A stretch of 64,000 bases of DNA from CAZXFA01 sp964640085 (GTDB taxonomy: Bacteria; Actinomycetota; UBA4738; HRBIN12), in assembly GCA_964640085.1 (NCBI GenBank), contig CAZXFA010000007.1, positions 1-64,000 of the forward strand, given 5' to 3'. The notes beneath the pieces were generated by a model, which saw only the letters and a program-made list of their open reading frames with translations, did not search any database and was not told where the DNA came from. A program made the translations under genes and the position numbers. Positions 26,873 through 36,772 of this stretch are shown one piece after another (position 1 is the stretch's first letter; every line of letters begins with the position of its first letter).

Positions 26873-27776
26873 CGAGATGGACCTCCGGTTCGAGACGGAC
26901 CCCTGCCCGAGACAAGACGACCTCCTGCACGGTCCGGATCAACGCGAGGACATCCGTAGCCCGCGCACCCGGTGAGGTCACGATGAAGTTCGCGTGCTTG
27001 GGGGAGATCGCGGCCCCACCGATCGCCATCCCCTTGCCTCCGGCCTCGTCGATGAGTCGTGCCGCGTGATCACCCGGCGGGTTCATGAACACGCTGCCGC
27101 AGTTCGGTTCGGCGAGCGGTTGCGTCCGCCGGCGCCACTCGCGCGCCTGGTCCATCGCTGCTCGGATCTCCGCCGGGTCCCCCGGGGACAGCCGCACGGT
27201 CGCCGCCACGATCACCGCATCGGCGGGCAGGTCGCTCCGCCGGTACGCGAACCGGATCTCCGGGGCGGCGATCCGACGCCACGACCCTCGCCCGAGCTCG
27301 AACACGTCGACCGCGTCCAGGACGCGAGCCATCTCTCCCCCGTGGGCGCCCGCGTTCATCCGCACCGCTCCGCCCAGCGAGCCCGGGATCGCGACCCCCC
27401 ACTCGAGCCCGGCCAGGGCGTTGGCCAGCGCCACTCCTGACAGCGCGGGGAGCGGCATCGCGGCCCCGACGGAGAGCCGATCGCCTTCCCGAGCCGCCCA
27501 CCGGAAGCCCCGACCGAGCCGGAGGACCAGCCCGGCGAACCCCTCATCGGCGATCAGCACATTGGAGCCCTTCCCCAGGACCACGACCGGGATCTCGGCC
27601 TCGCGGACGGCCTCCGAGGCGGCGGTGAGGTCGGCCTCGCCGTCCGGTTCCAGATACAGCGCGGCCGGTCCGCCGATCCGGAACGTCGTGAGCGACGCCA
27701 GCGGGAATCGCGTTCGGACGCGATCGCCGCACGCCGCCCGCAGGATCCGCTCGGCCCGTCGCACCTGTTCGCTCAC
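26844..27776 (-). CDS. murB: UDP-N-acetylenolpyruvoylglucosamine reductase
   Basis: MurB reduces UDP-GlcNAc-enolpyruvate to UDP-MurNAc using FAD and NADPH. The 310-residue protein has TTFRIGGPAALYLEP (FAD pyrophosphate), VVLGKGSNVLIADEGF, and IPGSLGGAVRMNAGAHG. The catalytic-acid segment PNCGSVFMNP carries Ser where the proton donor sits, with Cys just before it. GKGMAIGGAAISPKHANFIV completes the signature of a type II-like enzyme. The GTG start overlaps murC by 4 bp. Confidence 0.97.
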   Translation of the reverse strand: MSEQVRRAERILRAACGDRVRTRFPLASLTTFRIGGPAALYLEPDGEADLTAASEAVREAEIPVVVLGKGSNVLIADEGFAGLVLRLGRGFRWAAREGDRLSVGAAMPLPALSGVALANALAGLEWGVAIPGSLGGAVRMNAGAHGGEMARVLDAVDVFELGRGSWRRIAAPEIRFAYRRSDLPADAVIVAATVRLSPGDPAEIRAAMDQAREWRRRTQPLAEPNCGSVFMNPPGDHAARLIDEAGGKGMAIGGAAISPKHANFIVTSPGARATDVLALIRTVQEVVLSRAGVRLEPEVHLVGDLDLATR

Positions 27777-29194
27777 GCGCCGTCCCGGATCCGCTCCAAC
27801 GCCGCGTCGCCGAGCATCCAGACGTCGCCGCAGCCCATCGTGATCACCAGGTCACCCTCGCGCACCTCCTGCGCCAGGAACCCCACGACGTCGGCGCGGT
27901 GCGGGAGGTAGGCGATCCGCTTGCCGGCGGCGGCGCGCGCGACGCCCTGGACGACGAGCTTGCCCGTAACCCCGGGGATCGGATCCTGCGCCGCGCCGTA
28001 CACGTCGGTGACCACGATCAGGTCCGCCTCGACGAGCGCGGTGCCGAGCTCGGGCCAGAGCGCCTGCGTCCGCGAGTACCGGTGAGGCTGGAACACGGCG
28101 ATCAGGCGCCGCGGTCTGGTCCGTCGGGCGACCTCGAGCGTGACCAGGAGCTCGGTCGGGACGTGTCCGTAGTCGTCGTAGAAACGGACGCCCCGCGCCG
28201 ATCCACGGAGCTCGAACCGCCGGTGGACGCCCGCGAAGGAGGCCAGCGCCACCACCGCCGCAGCCGCTGGGACCCCCACCCGCAGACCGGCCGCGACTGC
28301 GGCTGCGGCGTTCAGCACGTTGTGGGCTCCGTCCACCTGGAGTTCGAGGTGGTGAGGTCGTCCCTCGACCCAGAGCTCGGCCCGGGCTCCGCCGGCGCCC
28401 AGGTCGAGCTCCCGGACGTGGACGTCCGCTCCCGACCGGGTCCCGTAGGTGGTCGTCGGCACGCGGGCCGCCTCGGCCGACCGCACCGCGCCATCGTCGT
28501 CGGCGCACACCACGACGTGTTCACATCGCTCTGCGAACGCGGTGAAGGCGGCCTCGATCTCCGCACGTCCTCCACGGTAGAAGTCCACGTGGTCGACCTC
28601 GACGTTGGTGACGATCCCCACCGCCGGGCGGAGCAGGAGGAACGATCCGTCGCTCTCGTCGGCTTCGGCGACGAACAGCTCTCCTCCGCCGGAGCGAGCG
28701 CCGCTCCCCGTCTCGTTCGGGTCGCCCCCGATCACGTACGTGGGATCCCGTCCCACGCGCTCAAGCACCAGGGCCACCATCGAGGTGGTGGTCGTCTTCC
28801 CATGCGTACCGGCGACGGCGATGGTGCGGCGGTCGGCGGCCGCGGCCGCGAGCGCCTGCGCTCGGGCCCACACCGGGATCCCGCGCCGTCGCGACTCCTC
28901 CAACTCCTCGTTGCCCTCCCGGATCGCCGTGGAGGACACGATCGCGTCCGGGTCCCCCACGTGCTCGGCCGCGTGGCCGACCGCGACCTCCGCTCCGACC
29001 TCCCGGAGCTCTACCAGACCCTTGGAGTCCTTCAGGTCGGATCCGCTGACGGCGATCCCCCGGGCGAGGAAGAGTCGGGCGAGGTTCCGCATCCCGGCAC
29101 CACCGATCCCGATCATGTGCACGCGGCGGATGGGCGCGAGGTCGGGTACCTCCAGCGTAGGGATGCTCCCCGGAGGCGGCACGTAGCGGGTCAC
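27773..29194 (-). CDS. murC: UDP-N-acetylmuramate-L-alanine ligase
   Basis: MurC adds L-Ala to UDP-MurNAc. The 473-residue Mur ligase opens with RVHMIGIGGAGMRNLARLF (UDP-binding Rossmann turn). It carries the ATP P-loop VAGTHGKTTTTSMV, the central VEVDHVDFYRG, and the C-terminal DDYGHVPTEL and FQPHRYSRTQAL that are specific to MurC. The GTG start overlaps the murG stop as GTGA. It acts in the cytoplasm at the branch between MurB and MurD. Confidence 0.97.
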   Translation of the reverse strand: MTRYVPPPGSIPTLEVPDLAPIRRVHMIGIGGAGMRNLARLFLARGIAVSGSDLKDSKGLVELREVGAEVAVGHAAEHVGDPDAIVSSTAIREGNEELEESRRRGIPVWARAQALAAAAADRRTIAVAGTHGKTTTTSMVALVLERVGRDPTYVIGGDPNETGSGARSGGGELFVAEADESDGSFLLLRPAVGIVTNVEVDHVDFYRGGRAEIEAAFTAFAERCEHVVVCADDDGAVRSAEAARVPTTTYGTRSGADVHVRELDLGAGGARAELWVEGRPHHLELQVDGAHNVLNAAAAVAAGLRVGVPAAAAVVALASFAGVHRRFELRGSARGVRFYDDYGHVPTELLVTLEVARRTRPRRLIAVFQPHRYSRTQALWPELGTALVEADLIVVTDVYGAAQDPIPGVTGKLVVQGVARAAAGKRIAYLPHRADVVGFLAQEVREGDLVITMGCGDVWMLGDAALERIRDGA

Positions 29195-30291
29195 GCCCCC
29201 CCCTCGCCGGCCTCGACGACCACCCGAGCGAGGCTCTCATCCGCGTCCGGCCGCGACCATGCGCGGGCGCGTTCGGCCATCCCGGCCAGGCGTTCGGGGT
29301 CGTCCAGCAGGTCGGAGATGCGCTCGGCGAGCACCGCACCGTCCAGCTCGTCGTCCATCAGGACCGTGGCTCCCCCAGCACGCTGGAGCGCCCGGGCGTT
29401 GGCCTCCTGATGACGTCCCGTCGCGTACGGGTAGGGGATCAGCAGCGAGGGCAGCCCGCACACCGAGATCTCGGCGACGGTGGTGGCCCCGGCTCGGGCG
29501 ACGACCAGGTCGGCCGCGGCGTACGCGAGCTCCATCCTCTCGAGGAACGCGAACGCGCGGACCGGCGCGGCCGGACCGAGCCCCATCCGCACGCGCTCGA
29601 GATGAGCCCGACCTGTGATCAGGAGGATCTGCGGCCCGCCGAGGTCCAGGCGGCGGGCCGCCTCGACGACCGCCCGGTTCAGGTGCAGGGCTCCCAGGCT
29701 CCCGCCGAAGACCACCACGGTCCGTCGTCCAGGGTCGAGCTCGAGCGCTTCGGCGGCCTCCTTCGCCAGCCGTTCCCGCTCGTCCGCGACCCGGCAGATC
29801 TGCTCCCGGACCGGGTTGCCCGTCACCACGGTGCGCGCCCTCCGAGGGAGGCCCCGAACCGCCTCGGCGAACGCGAGCGCGACCCGCCGCGCGCCTCGGG
29901 ACAGGACCCGGTTCGCCAGACCCGGGACCGCGTTCTGCTCGTGCAGGACCAGTGGGCGGTCACCCCTCAGGGCGGCGAGCGCCACCGGGACGCTCACGTA
30001 CCCGCCCATGCCGACCACGGTGTCGCTCCCGCGCACCACCGGACCGAGCCGCCGTACCGACCGGATCGACGTCAACGGTCCGGCCAGGGCCCGGAGCGAG
30101 GCCCGTCGCACGAAGGGGCGGGCCTCCACCTCAACGAACGCGAACCCCGCCGCCGGCACCAGCCGGGACTCCTGCCCCTGCGGCGTACCGGCGAAACGCA
30201 CCTCGTGACCCTCTTCCGCGAGCCTGCGGGCGAGGGCGAGGGCGGGGAAGATGTGTCCCGCGGTGCCGCCGCCGGCGATCAGGATCCTCAT
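29191..30291 (-). CDS. murG: Lipid II synthase MurG (UDP-GlcNAc transferase)
   Basis: MurG transfers GlcNAc to lipid I at the inner membrane face. ATG 30291 begins MRILIAGGGTAGHIFPAL, the acceptor-binding glycine loop. GMGGYVSVPVALAA, LHEQNAVPGLANR and FGGSLGALHLN are the further G loops, and the donor site GATTVAEISVCGLPSLLIPYP closes the GT28 signature. It has 366 residues. The start overlaps the ftsW stop by 4 bp; the longer open frame upstream is ftsW shadow. Confidence 0.97.
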   Translation of the reverse strand: MRILIAGGGTAGHIFPALALARRLAEEGHEVRFAGTPQGQESRLVPAAGFAFVEVEARPFVRRASLRALAGPLTSIRSVRRLGPVVRGSDTVVGMGGYVSVPVALAALRGDRPLVLHEQNAVPGLANRVLSRGARRVALAFAEAVRGLPRRARTVVTGNPVREQICRVADERERLAKEAAEALELDPGRRTVVVFGGSLGALHLNRAVVEAARRLDLGGPQILLITGRAHLERVRMGLGPAAPVRAFAFLERMELAYAAADLVVARAGATTVAEISVCGLPSLLIPYPYATGRHQEANARALQRAGGATVLMDDELDGAVLAERISDLLDDPERLAGMAERARAWSRPDADESLARVVVEAGEGGA

Positions 30292-31511
30292 GCTGCTCGC
30301 GCTCCTCGCCTCGTCGTCCCGGCATCCGCTCGAGCCGGGGAGGAGGCCCGAGCGATGTTCACCAGGATCCCGACGGCGGCGAGCGAGACCACGAGCGACG
30401 AACCGCCGTAGGACAGGAACGGGAGCGGGACCCCGGTGATCGGCAGCAGCCCGGTGACCGCGCCCAGGTTGACCAGGACCTGGAGACCGAACCACGAGAC
30501 GATCCCCGAGGCCAGCAGGCGACCGAAAGCGTCGGTGGCCCGCGCCGCGGTCCGGATCCCGGCGAAGATCAGCACCCCGAACGCGATCAGCACGACGATC
30601 TCACCGATCAGCCCTAGCTCCTCACCGAGGATCGAGAAGATGAAGTCGGTGTGCGCGTTCGGCACGTACATCCACTTCTGGCGCGATGCCCCGAGGCCGA
30701 CGCCGGTCCATCCCCCGGAGCCGAGCGCGATGAGCGACTGGGTCAGCTGGTAGCCGGTGTTCCCCGCGTCCTCCCAGGGATCCAAGAACGAGAGGAACCG
30801 GATCCGCCGGTAGTCCGCGCTCATAATCAGGCCGATCCCGACGACCAGGCCGACGGTCGCCGAGGTCGCCAGGTACCGCAGCCGGACGCCCGCGGCGAAC
30901 AAGAGGAGGAACACCGTGCCCGCCAGGATCACGGTCGTGCCCAGATCCGGCTGGAGCATCACCATGCCGCACACGAGAAGGACCACCGGCAGCAGCGGGA
31001 TCGTGAGCTGCCGGAGGTCGTCCAGGCGATCCCGTCGTCCCGCGAGCACCGCCGCGACGAATACGACCAGCGCCAGCTTGGCGATCTCCGACGGCTGCAC
31101 GGTCACCGGGCCGACCTGGAACCAGCGGGACGATCCGTACGCCTCGATGCCCGCGACCGGGTGCAGGACCACGCCGAGCATCCCGAGGGTGATGAGCAGG
31201 AGCGGCAGGGCGAGCCGCCGCCAGACCTGGTACCGCATCCGCGACGTGAGGATCAGCGCGAGGACGCCGACCGTCGCGTAGGCAGTCTGGCGTTGGAGGT
31301 ACCGGAAGCTGTCGCCGAAGCGCGCGTACGCGGAGATCGAGCTGGCCGACAGAACCATGATCAACCCGACGATCGTGAGGAACGCCGTCGACCCGATCAG
31401 GAGCACTGCCGTCCGACGACCGGTCGCAGTGCGACGGTCATCGCGGAGCGCCTCATCCGGACGCACGAGCCGGAGGTGACGGGACCGGCGGCTGGTCCGC
31501 ACGATGCTCAT
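30288..31511 (-). CDS. ftsW: Lipid II polymerase FtsW (SEDS family)
   Basis: FtsW is the division-specific SEDS glycosyltransferase that works with FtsI. The 407-residue polytopic protein has about ten hydrophobic helices. The motif VQPSEIAKLALV and the loop QPDLGTTVILAG carry the catalytic-region Asp, and ATGLLPITGVPLPFLSYGGSS is the near-C-terminal SEDS signature. A basic 30-residue head precedes the first helix. Location between murD and murG favours FtsW over RodA. Confidence 0.96.
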   Translation of the reverse strand: MSIVRTSRRSRHLRLVRPDEALRDDRRTATGRRTAVLLIGSTAFLTIVGLIMVLSASSISAYARFGDSFRYLQRQTAYATVGVLALILTSRMRYQVWRRLALPLLLITLGMLGVVLHPVAGIEAYGSSRWFQVGPVTVQPSEIAKLALVVFVAAVLAGRRDRLDDLRQLTIPLLPVVLLVCGMVMLQPDLGTTVILAGTVFLLLFAAGVRLRYLATSATVGLVVGIGLIMSADYRRIRFLSFLDPWEDAGNTGYQLTQSLIALGSGGWTGVGLGASRQKWMYVPNAHTDFIFSILGEELGLIGEIVVLIAFGVLIFAGIRTAARATDAFGRLLASGIVSWFGLQVLVNLGAVTGLLPITGVPLPFLSYGGSSLVVSLAAVGILVNIARASSPARADAGTTRRGARAA

Positions 31512-32842
31512 CGAGCCCCGCCCTCCACCAGCGCCCGGGCGGCGGCGGCGAACCGCTCACCGCGCTCGCGGTAGTCGCGGAACATGTCCCAGCTCGCGCA
31601 TGCGGGGGCGAGCAGCACGGTGGCCCCCGGCGCGGCGAGCTCGAACCCGATCCGGACCGCCTCCTCGATCGATCCGGCCTTGCGGGTCGGGACGATCCCC
31701 TCGAAGATCCCCACGAGCTCGTCGGCGGCCTCGCCGAGCGCCACCACGCCGCGCAGACCGGGGGCCAGGGCGCGGAGGGGCTCGAGGTCCACGCCCTTGG
31801 CGCGGCCGCCGGCGATCAGTACGAGATCCCGCCTTCCGTCTGCCGCTGCGAGCGCCGCGTGCGGGTTGGTGGCCTTCGAGTCGTCCACGAAGATCACGCG
31901 ATCGACCACCGCGACGGTCTCGCCTCGATGTGGCGCGGGCCGGAACGACCGCAGACCGGATCGGATCGCTGCCGCCTCCACCCCGAACGCCAGGCACGCC
32001 GCGGCGGCCGCCGCCGCGTCCGAACGGAGCGCGCTCGACGTGATCCCGGGCGTGCCGAGCGGGTGCGAACCGCCGACGACGAGCTCGTCACCTTCGTATC
32101 CCACCTCCTTCCGGTCCGGCGCGCCGAGCGTGAACCATCGGATCGGTCCAGGAGCTCGTCGGGAGATCGCGGCGGCTCGGGGGTCGTCGCGGTTGCCGAC
32201 GTGCGTCTCCCCGGCGGTCTGGTTCGCGAACACGCGCGCCTTGGCGGCCGCGTAGGCCTCGAACGACCCGTGCCAGTCCAGGTGATCCGCCGCGACGTTC
32301 AGCAGGATCGATACCCGAGGGTGGAACGAGGTCTGTTGCTGGAGCTGGAAGGACGAGGTCTCCACCACCAGGACGTCGTGCCCTCCGCGGGCGGCGGTGG
32401 GGAACGGGTGACCGATGTTGCCGCACGCGATCGCGTCCACGCCGCCCGCGCGGAGGCAGGCGGCGATCATCCCGGTGGTCGTCGTCTTCCCGTTGGTCCC
32501 GGTGACCGCGAGGTAGGGCGCGGTGGCCAACCGCGCCCCGAGTTCGAGCTCTCCCCACAGCGGCAGCCCACGCTCGCGGACCCATCCGATCACCGGCGCG
32601 TGGGGTGGGATCCCCGGGCTGGCGACCACCAACGTGGCGCCGTCCAGGTGCTCGGGTCGATGGCCGCCCGCCCGGACCTCGATGCCGAGCTCTTCGGCCT
32701 GGATACGTCGCCCCTCCTCGGGCACACCCGCCTCGGAGACCGTGACGACGGCGCCTTCCGCCACCAGGGCGGACGCGGCGGCGGATCCGGCCACGCCGAG
32801 ACCGAGGATCACCGCGCGTTCACCAGAGAACGAGGCGCTCAT
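31508..32842 (-). CDS. murD: UDP-N-acetylmuramoyl-L-alanine-D-glutamate ligase
   Basis: MurD adds D-Glu. ATG 32842 gives 444 residues: a Rossmann-like first domain (VILGLGVAGSAAASAL), the ATP P-loop VTGTNGKTTTTGM, VVETSSFQLQQ, LNVAADHLDWHGS with the Mg-binding His, and VDRVIFVDDSKATNPHA, all family signatures. Its start overlaps the mraY stop and its stop overlaps ftsW, each by 4 bp. The longer frame upstream is mraY shadow. Confidence 0.96.
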   Translation of the reverse strand: MSASFSGERAVILGLGVAGSAAASALVAEGAVVTVSEAGVPEEGRRIQAEELGIEVRAGGHRPEHLDGATLVVASPGIPPHAPVIGWVRERGLPLWGELELGARLATAPYLAVTGTNGKTTTTGMIAACLRAGGVDAIACGNIGHPFPTAARGGHDVLVVETSSFQLQQQTSFHPRVSILLNVAADHLDWHGSFEAYAAAKARVFANQTAGETHVGNRDDPRAAAISRRAPGPIRWFTLGAPDRKEVGYEGDELVVGGSHPLGTPGITSSALRSDAAAAAAACLAFGVEAAAIRSGLRSFRPAPHRGETVAVVDRVIFVDDSKATNPHAALAAADGRRDLVLIAGGRAKGVDLEPLRALAPGLRGVVALGEAADELVGIFEGIVPTRKAGSIEEAVRIGFELAAPGATVLLAPACASWDMFRDYRERGERFAAAARALVEGGAR

Positions 32843-33888
32843 CCCAGACCTCCCCGCGCCACGAAGTCCGTGTAGAACAACCCCAGCCCCACCGCGACCG
32901 CGAGCCCCGTGACGATCCAGAACCGGACGATCACCGTGAACTCTGGCCACCCGGCGAGCTCGAAGTGGTGGTGGATCGGGGACATCCGGAACACGCGCCG
33001 CCCGAACCCTCGGAACGCGATCACCTGAACGATCACCGAGGTCGTCTCGATCACGAACAGCCCGCCGAGGACGACCAGCAGCAGCTGGGTGCTCGTCACG
33101 ATCGACAACGCGCCCATCAGCCCGCCGAGCGCGAGCGAACCGGTGTCGCCCATGAAGATCCGCGCCGGTGCCGCGTTCCACCACAGGAATCCCGCGGTCG
33201 CGCCCGCCCCGGCACCCGCCACGATCGCCAGGTCCAACGCCGCGTTGATGTCGATCGGGTAGCACGCCGCCGGCGGCCCGAACTCGCAGGTGTGTCGGAA
33301 CTGCCAGAAAGCGACGAACACGTAGCTCGACAGCACCAGGATCGAGGACCCGGACGCCAGCCCGTCGAGTCCGTCGGTGAGGTTCACCGAGTTGGAGGCC
33401 GAGGCGAGGATCACGAACACCCACACGAAGAACAGGAGCCCCAGATCCAGTCCCGTGTCCCGCAGGAACGAGAGCTGGGTCGGCACGTCGGCGACGCGCA
33501 CGGCCATCAGCCCGAACAGCGCGGCCACCGCCGCTTGCCCCACGATCTTGGCGGTCTTGGAGAGCCCCAGCGAGCGCCGTCGACGGACCTTGATGTAGTC
33601 GTCGACGAACCCGAGCACCCCGAGGAGCACCGTCGCCACGAGCACCGCGACGCCGGCCGCCGTCACGGTGTGGAACGCGATACGCGTCACCAGGTAGGCG
33701 ACGACGATCCCCAGGACGATCACGGTTCCACCCATCGTCGGGGTCCCCATCTTCTCCAGGTGCGTGTGTGGCCCGTCCTCTCGGATCCGCTGGCCCCACC
33801 CCCAGAGCCGGAACATCCGGATCGCGAGCGGCGTACCGAGGAGGGTCACGGTCAGAGCCACGGCCGCCGCGATCAGGATCTGCCTCAC
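32839..33888 (-). CDS. mraY: Phospho-N-acetylmuramoyl-pentapeptide transferase
   Basis: MraY makes lipid I from UDP-MurNAc-pentapeptide and undecaprenyl phosphate. The 349-residue polytopic enzyme shows KMGTPTMGGTVIV, FVDDYIKVRRRRSLGL (the catalytic Asp pair), NSVNLTDGLDGLASG, FLWWNAAPARIFMGDTGSLALG, and SPIHHHFELAGWPE. All are MraY hallmarks. The GTG start overlaps murF by 4 bp. It is the first membrane step of the pathway encoded by the cluster. Confidence 0.97.
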   Translation of the reverse strand: MRQILIAAAVALTVTLLGTPLAIRMFRLWGWGQRIREDGPHTHLEKMGTPTMGGTVIVLGIVVAYLVTRIAFHTVTAAGVAVLVATVLLGVLGFVDDYIKVRRRRSLGLSKTAKIVGQAAVAALFGLMAVRVADVPTQLSFLRDTGLDLGLLFFVWVFVILASASNSVNLTDGLDGLASGSSILVLSSYVFVAFWQFRHTCEFGPPAACYPIDINAALDLAIVAGAGAGATAGFLWWNAAPARIFMGDTGSLALGGLMGALSIVTSTQLLLVVLGGLFVIETTSVIVQVIAFRGFGRRVFRMSPIHHHFELAGWPEFTVIVRFWIVTGLAVAVGLGLFYTDFVARGGLG

Positions 33889-35246
33889 CGCAGCGCCTCC
33901 GCGAGCCGTTCGAGCCCCGCGACGCGCGAACCCTTCAGCAGCACGACGTCGCCCCGGCGGACCCAGCCGCGTACCACGGCTCCCGCCTCGACGACATCGC
34001 GGCAGATCGCCACGTCCTCCGGGAGCTGACCCTCTCGGATCGCCGCCCGCGCGATCGACGTGGCTTCGTCGCCCACCGTGATCAGCCGATCCACCCCCAC
34101 GCGGACGATCAGCTCGCCGACCCGCTCGTGCTCATCCAACGAGATCGGTCCAAGCTCGGCCATGTGTCCGAGGACGGCGGCCAACCGACGGCCCCGCGCG
34201 ATCCACCGGGCCGCCTTCAGCGCCGCGGCCATGGATTCGGGGTTCGCGTTGTAGGCGTCGTTCACGATCAGGACGCCGCCGGAGGTGGTGAAGGACTCCA
34301 TCCGCCACCCGGAGATTCGCGCCCCCTTCAGCGCCGTGGCGCACTCGGCCACCGACAGGCCGATCGCGATGCCGCAGGCCGCCGCCGCCAGCGCGTTCGA
34401 CACCATGTGCTCCCCCGGGACGACCAGATCCACGCCTTCCCGCTCCCCTTCGGAGACGAGCGAGAAGGCCGCGCGTCCGTCCCGGTCCAGCTGGAGGTCC
34501 TCGGCCCAGACGTCGGCGGTGGGATCCTGGCCGAACGTGATCACGCGCGCCTTGGCGTCCTCGCCGTACGCGCGTACCACGGGGTCGTCGGCGTTCAGGA
34601 CGGCCGTGCCCTCGGACCCGAGCCATCGCACGGGCTCGGCCCCAGCCCGCACGATCGCCTCCCACGAGCCGAACACGCCCATGTGGGCCACGCCGATGTT
34701 CGTGACCACCACGAGATCCGGTCGGGCGATCTCGCAGAGCAGGCGGACGTCGCCCTCGTGGCGCGCGCCCATCTCGGCCACCACGACCTCGACCCCAGCC
34801 GCCGCGCCGAGCAGCGTCATCGGCAAGCCGATCTCGTTGTTGTACGAGCCGGGGCTCTCGTGGGTGCGGAACCGCGTGGCCAGCACGGACGCCGCCAGGT
34901 CCTTGGTGGTGGTCTTCCCGTTGGCCCCCGTGATGCCCACCACCGTCGCGATCGGCATCCGACGCCGCTCGTCGGCCGCCAGACGAAGCAGCGCACGGCC
35001 GGGATCGTCCACCTCGATCGCGCGCCCCACACGCGCTGGAGCGCGAACCAGCACCGCCGCGGCGCCTCGCGCCATCGCGTCCTCGACGAAGTCGTGGCCG
35101 TCGACGTGCTCGCCACGCAGCGCGACGAACAGCCCCCCGGGTTCGACGCGGCGGCTGTCCGTGGCCACCGAGGTCACCATCACATCGGGTCCGACCGAGC
35201 GCCCACCGACCGCTTCCGCGATCGCCGACAGCGATCTAACGATCAC
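33885..35246 (-). CDS. murF: UDP-MurNAc-tripeptide-D-Ala-D-Ala ligase
   Basis: MurF completes the pentapeptide. The 453-residue ligase has an N-terminal substrate domain (GLFVALRGEHVDGHDF), the P-loop GITGANGKTTTKDL, VVVAEMGARHEGDV, VVTNIGVAHMGVFGS, and LIVNDAYNANPESMAAAL, the MurF-specific motif. The GTG overlaps the murE stop. A ddl gene for D-Ala-D-Ala is not in the window, although it often lies in dcw clusters. Confidence 0.96.
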   Translation of the reverse strand: MIVRSLSAIAEAVGGRSVGPDVMVTSVATDSRRVEPGGLFVALRGEHVDGHDFVEDAMARGAAAVLVRAPARVGRAIEVDDPGRALLRLAADERRRMPIATVVGITGANGKTTTKDLAASVLATRFRTHESPGSYNNEIGLPMTLLGAAAGVEVVVAEMGARHEGDVRLLCEIARPDLVVVTNIGVAHMGVFGSWEAIVRAGAEPVRWLGSEGTAVLNADDPVVRAYGEDAKARVITFGQDPTADVWAEDLQLDRDGRAAFSLVSEGEREGVDLVVPGEHMVSNALAAAACGIAIGLSVAECATALKGARISGWRMESFTTSGGVLIVNDAYNANPESMAAALKAARWIARGRRLAAVLGHMAELGPISLDEHERVGELIVRVGVDRLITVGDEATSIARAAIREGQLPEDVAICRDVVEAGAVVRGWVRRGDVVLLKGSRVAGLERLAEALR

Positions 35247-36772
35247 GCCCCCACCCCCCGGAGGGACCGGAGCTCGGCGGCGGCCACCTCGCGATCGTCG
35301 AACGGGATCGTCCGATCCGCGAGCTCCTGGTAGGTCTCGTGCCCCTTCCCGGCGATCACGACCGCGTCGCCGGTCCGCGCCTCCCGGAGCGCGAACCGGA
35401 TCGCCCCCCGTCGGTCTGGCTCGACCACGTAGGCGCCTCCGCCCTCCCTCGCGCCGGGCTCGATCTCGGCGATGATCCCTCGCGGGTTCTCGCTGCGTGG
35501 GTTGTCGCTCGTGAGCACCGTCAGATCACCCAGGGTCGTCGCGACCCGACCCATCAGCGGACGCTTGGCCCGATCGCGGTCCCCCCCACAGCCGAACACG
35601 ACGATCAGCCGTCCGGGGGTGAGCGGCCGTGTCGCGCGGAGGACGTTCGCGAGGCTGTCCGGCGTGTGCGCGTAGTCGACCATCACGAGGAAGTCCTGGC
35701 CGGCCTCGACGGTCTCCACCCGTCCGGGGACCTGATCGACCTGCGAGATCGCCTCCGCGGCCGTCGCCTCGTCGATCCCGAGCACCCGGGCCGTCGCGAA
35801 GGCCGCCAGGCAGTTCTCCACGTTGAACGATCCCCGCAACCCGGATCGGATCGCGACCGGCCCCACATGGAACGAGATCCCGCGAGCGGTCGTCTCGACG
35901 TCGCTGGCGCGGACGTCGGCCCCCGCCTCCAGCCCGAACGTCGTCGTCGGCAGGTCGTCCCGGACCAGTCGTCGTCCCTCGGGGCTGTCCAGGTTGACGA
36001 CCGCATGGTCGGTCATGGCCGGCGTGAACAGCCGAGCCTTGGCCTCGAAGTACTCCTCCATGGATGCGTGGTAGTCCAGGTGGTCCTGGGTCAGGTTCGT
36101 GAACGCGGCGACCGCGTACCGCATCCCGTCGACGCGATGCTGATGCAGTCCGTGCGAGGAGACCTCCATCGCAACCGCTCCCACGCCCCGGTCCAGCATC
36201 CGCGCGAGCAGGGACTGGAGATCTGGTGCCTCGGGCGTCGTCCGGGGGAACGGGATGGGGTCGCCATCGATCCGCACGCCGGTCGTCCCGACCACCGCCG
36301 GCACGATCCCGGCCGCCCGGAAGGTCGCCTCCAACAGGAAGGTGGTCGTCGTCTTGCCGTTGGTTCCCGTGACCCCCACCAGCCGCATCCGGTCGGCCGG
36401 GCGTCCGAAGAAGGCCGCCGACACCGGGCCCATCGCTTCGCGGACCGAGGGCACCCGCACCTGCGGCACATCGACCGGGAGCCAGCGGTCGACGACCAAC
36501 GCGTCGGCCCCCCGCGCGACCGCCTCGGCGGCGAACTCGTGCCCATCCCGGAGCGAGCCGGGAACGCAGAAGAAGAGCGAACCCGGGATCACATCGCTCG
36601 AGCGGTAGCACAGCGCCCGGACGTGCACGGACGGATCCCCGCGGACCTTCGTCCGGGGAAGGTCAGCGAGGAGCTGGGTCAGCGGGCGTACCGGGGATCG
36701 TCCTCGAGGGGATGGGGCCACGGCCCCTGAGGGTACCGCCTGGCCCCCCGCCTCCTCGCCCCGCTCGCTCAT
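35243..36772 (-). CDS. murE: UDP-MurNAc-tripeptide synthetase, probably meso-diaminopimelate adding
   Basis: MurE adds the third residue of the stem peptide. ATG 36772 gives 509 residues: GSLFFCVPGSLRDGHEF, the P-loop GVTGTNGKTTTTFLL, ALMEVSSHGL-type VAMEVSSHGLHQHRV, FTNLTQDHLDYHASM, and the C-terminal LTSDNPRSENP. The DNPR tetrad marks meso-diaminopimelate-specific enzymes, so the wall is predicted to be of the A1gamma type. The first 30 residues are a Pro/Gly/Ser-rich tail. The start overlaps ftsI by 4 bp; the longer open frame is ftsI shadow. Confidence 0.96.
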   Translation of the reverse strand: MSERGEEAGGQAVPSGAVAPSPRGRSPVRPLTQLLADLPRTKVRGDPSVHVRALCYRSSDVIPGSLFFCVPGSLRDGHEFAAEAVARGADALVVDRWLPVDVPQVRVPSVREAMGPVSAAFFGRPADRMRLVGVTGTNGKTTTTFLLEATFRAAGIVPAVVGTTGVRIDGDPIPFPRTTPEAPDLQSLLARMLDRGVGAVAMEVSSHGLHQHRVDGMRYAVAAFTNLTQDHLDYHASMEEYFEAKARLFTPAMTDHAVVNLDSPEGRRLVRDDLPTTTFGLEAGADVRASDVETTARGISFHVGPVAIRSGLRGSFNVENCLAAFATARVLGIDEATAAEAISQVDQVPGRVETVEAGQDFLVMVDYAHTPDSLANVLRATRPLTPGRLIVVFGCGGDRDRAKRPLMGRVATTLGDLTVLTSDNPRSENPRGIIAEIEPGAREGGGAYVVEPDRRGAIRFALREARTGDAVVIAGKGHETYQELADRTIPFDDREVAAAELRSLRGVGA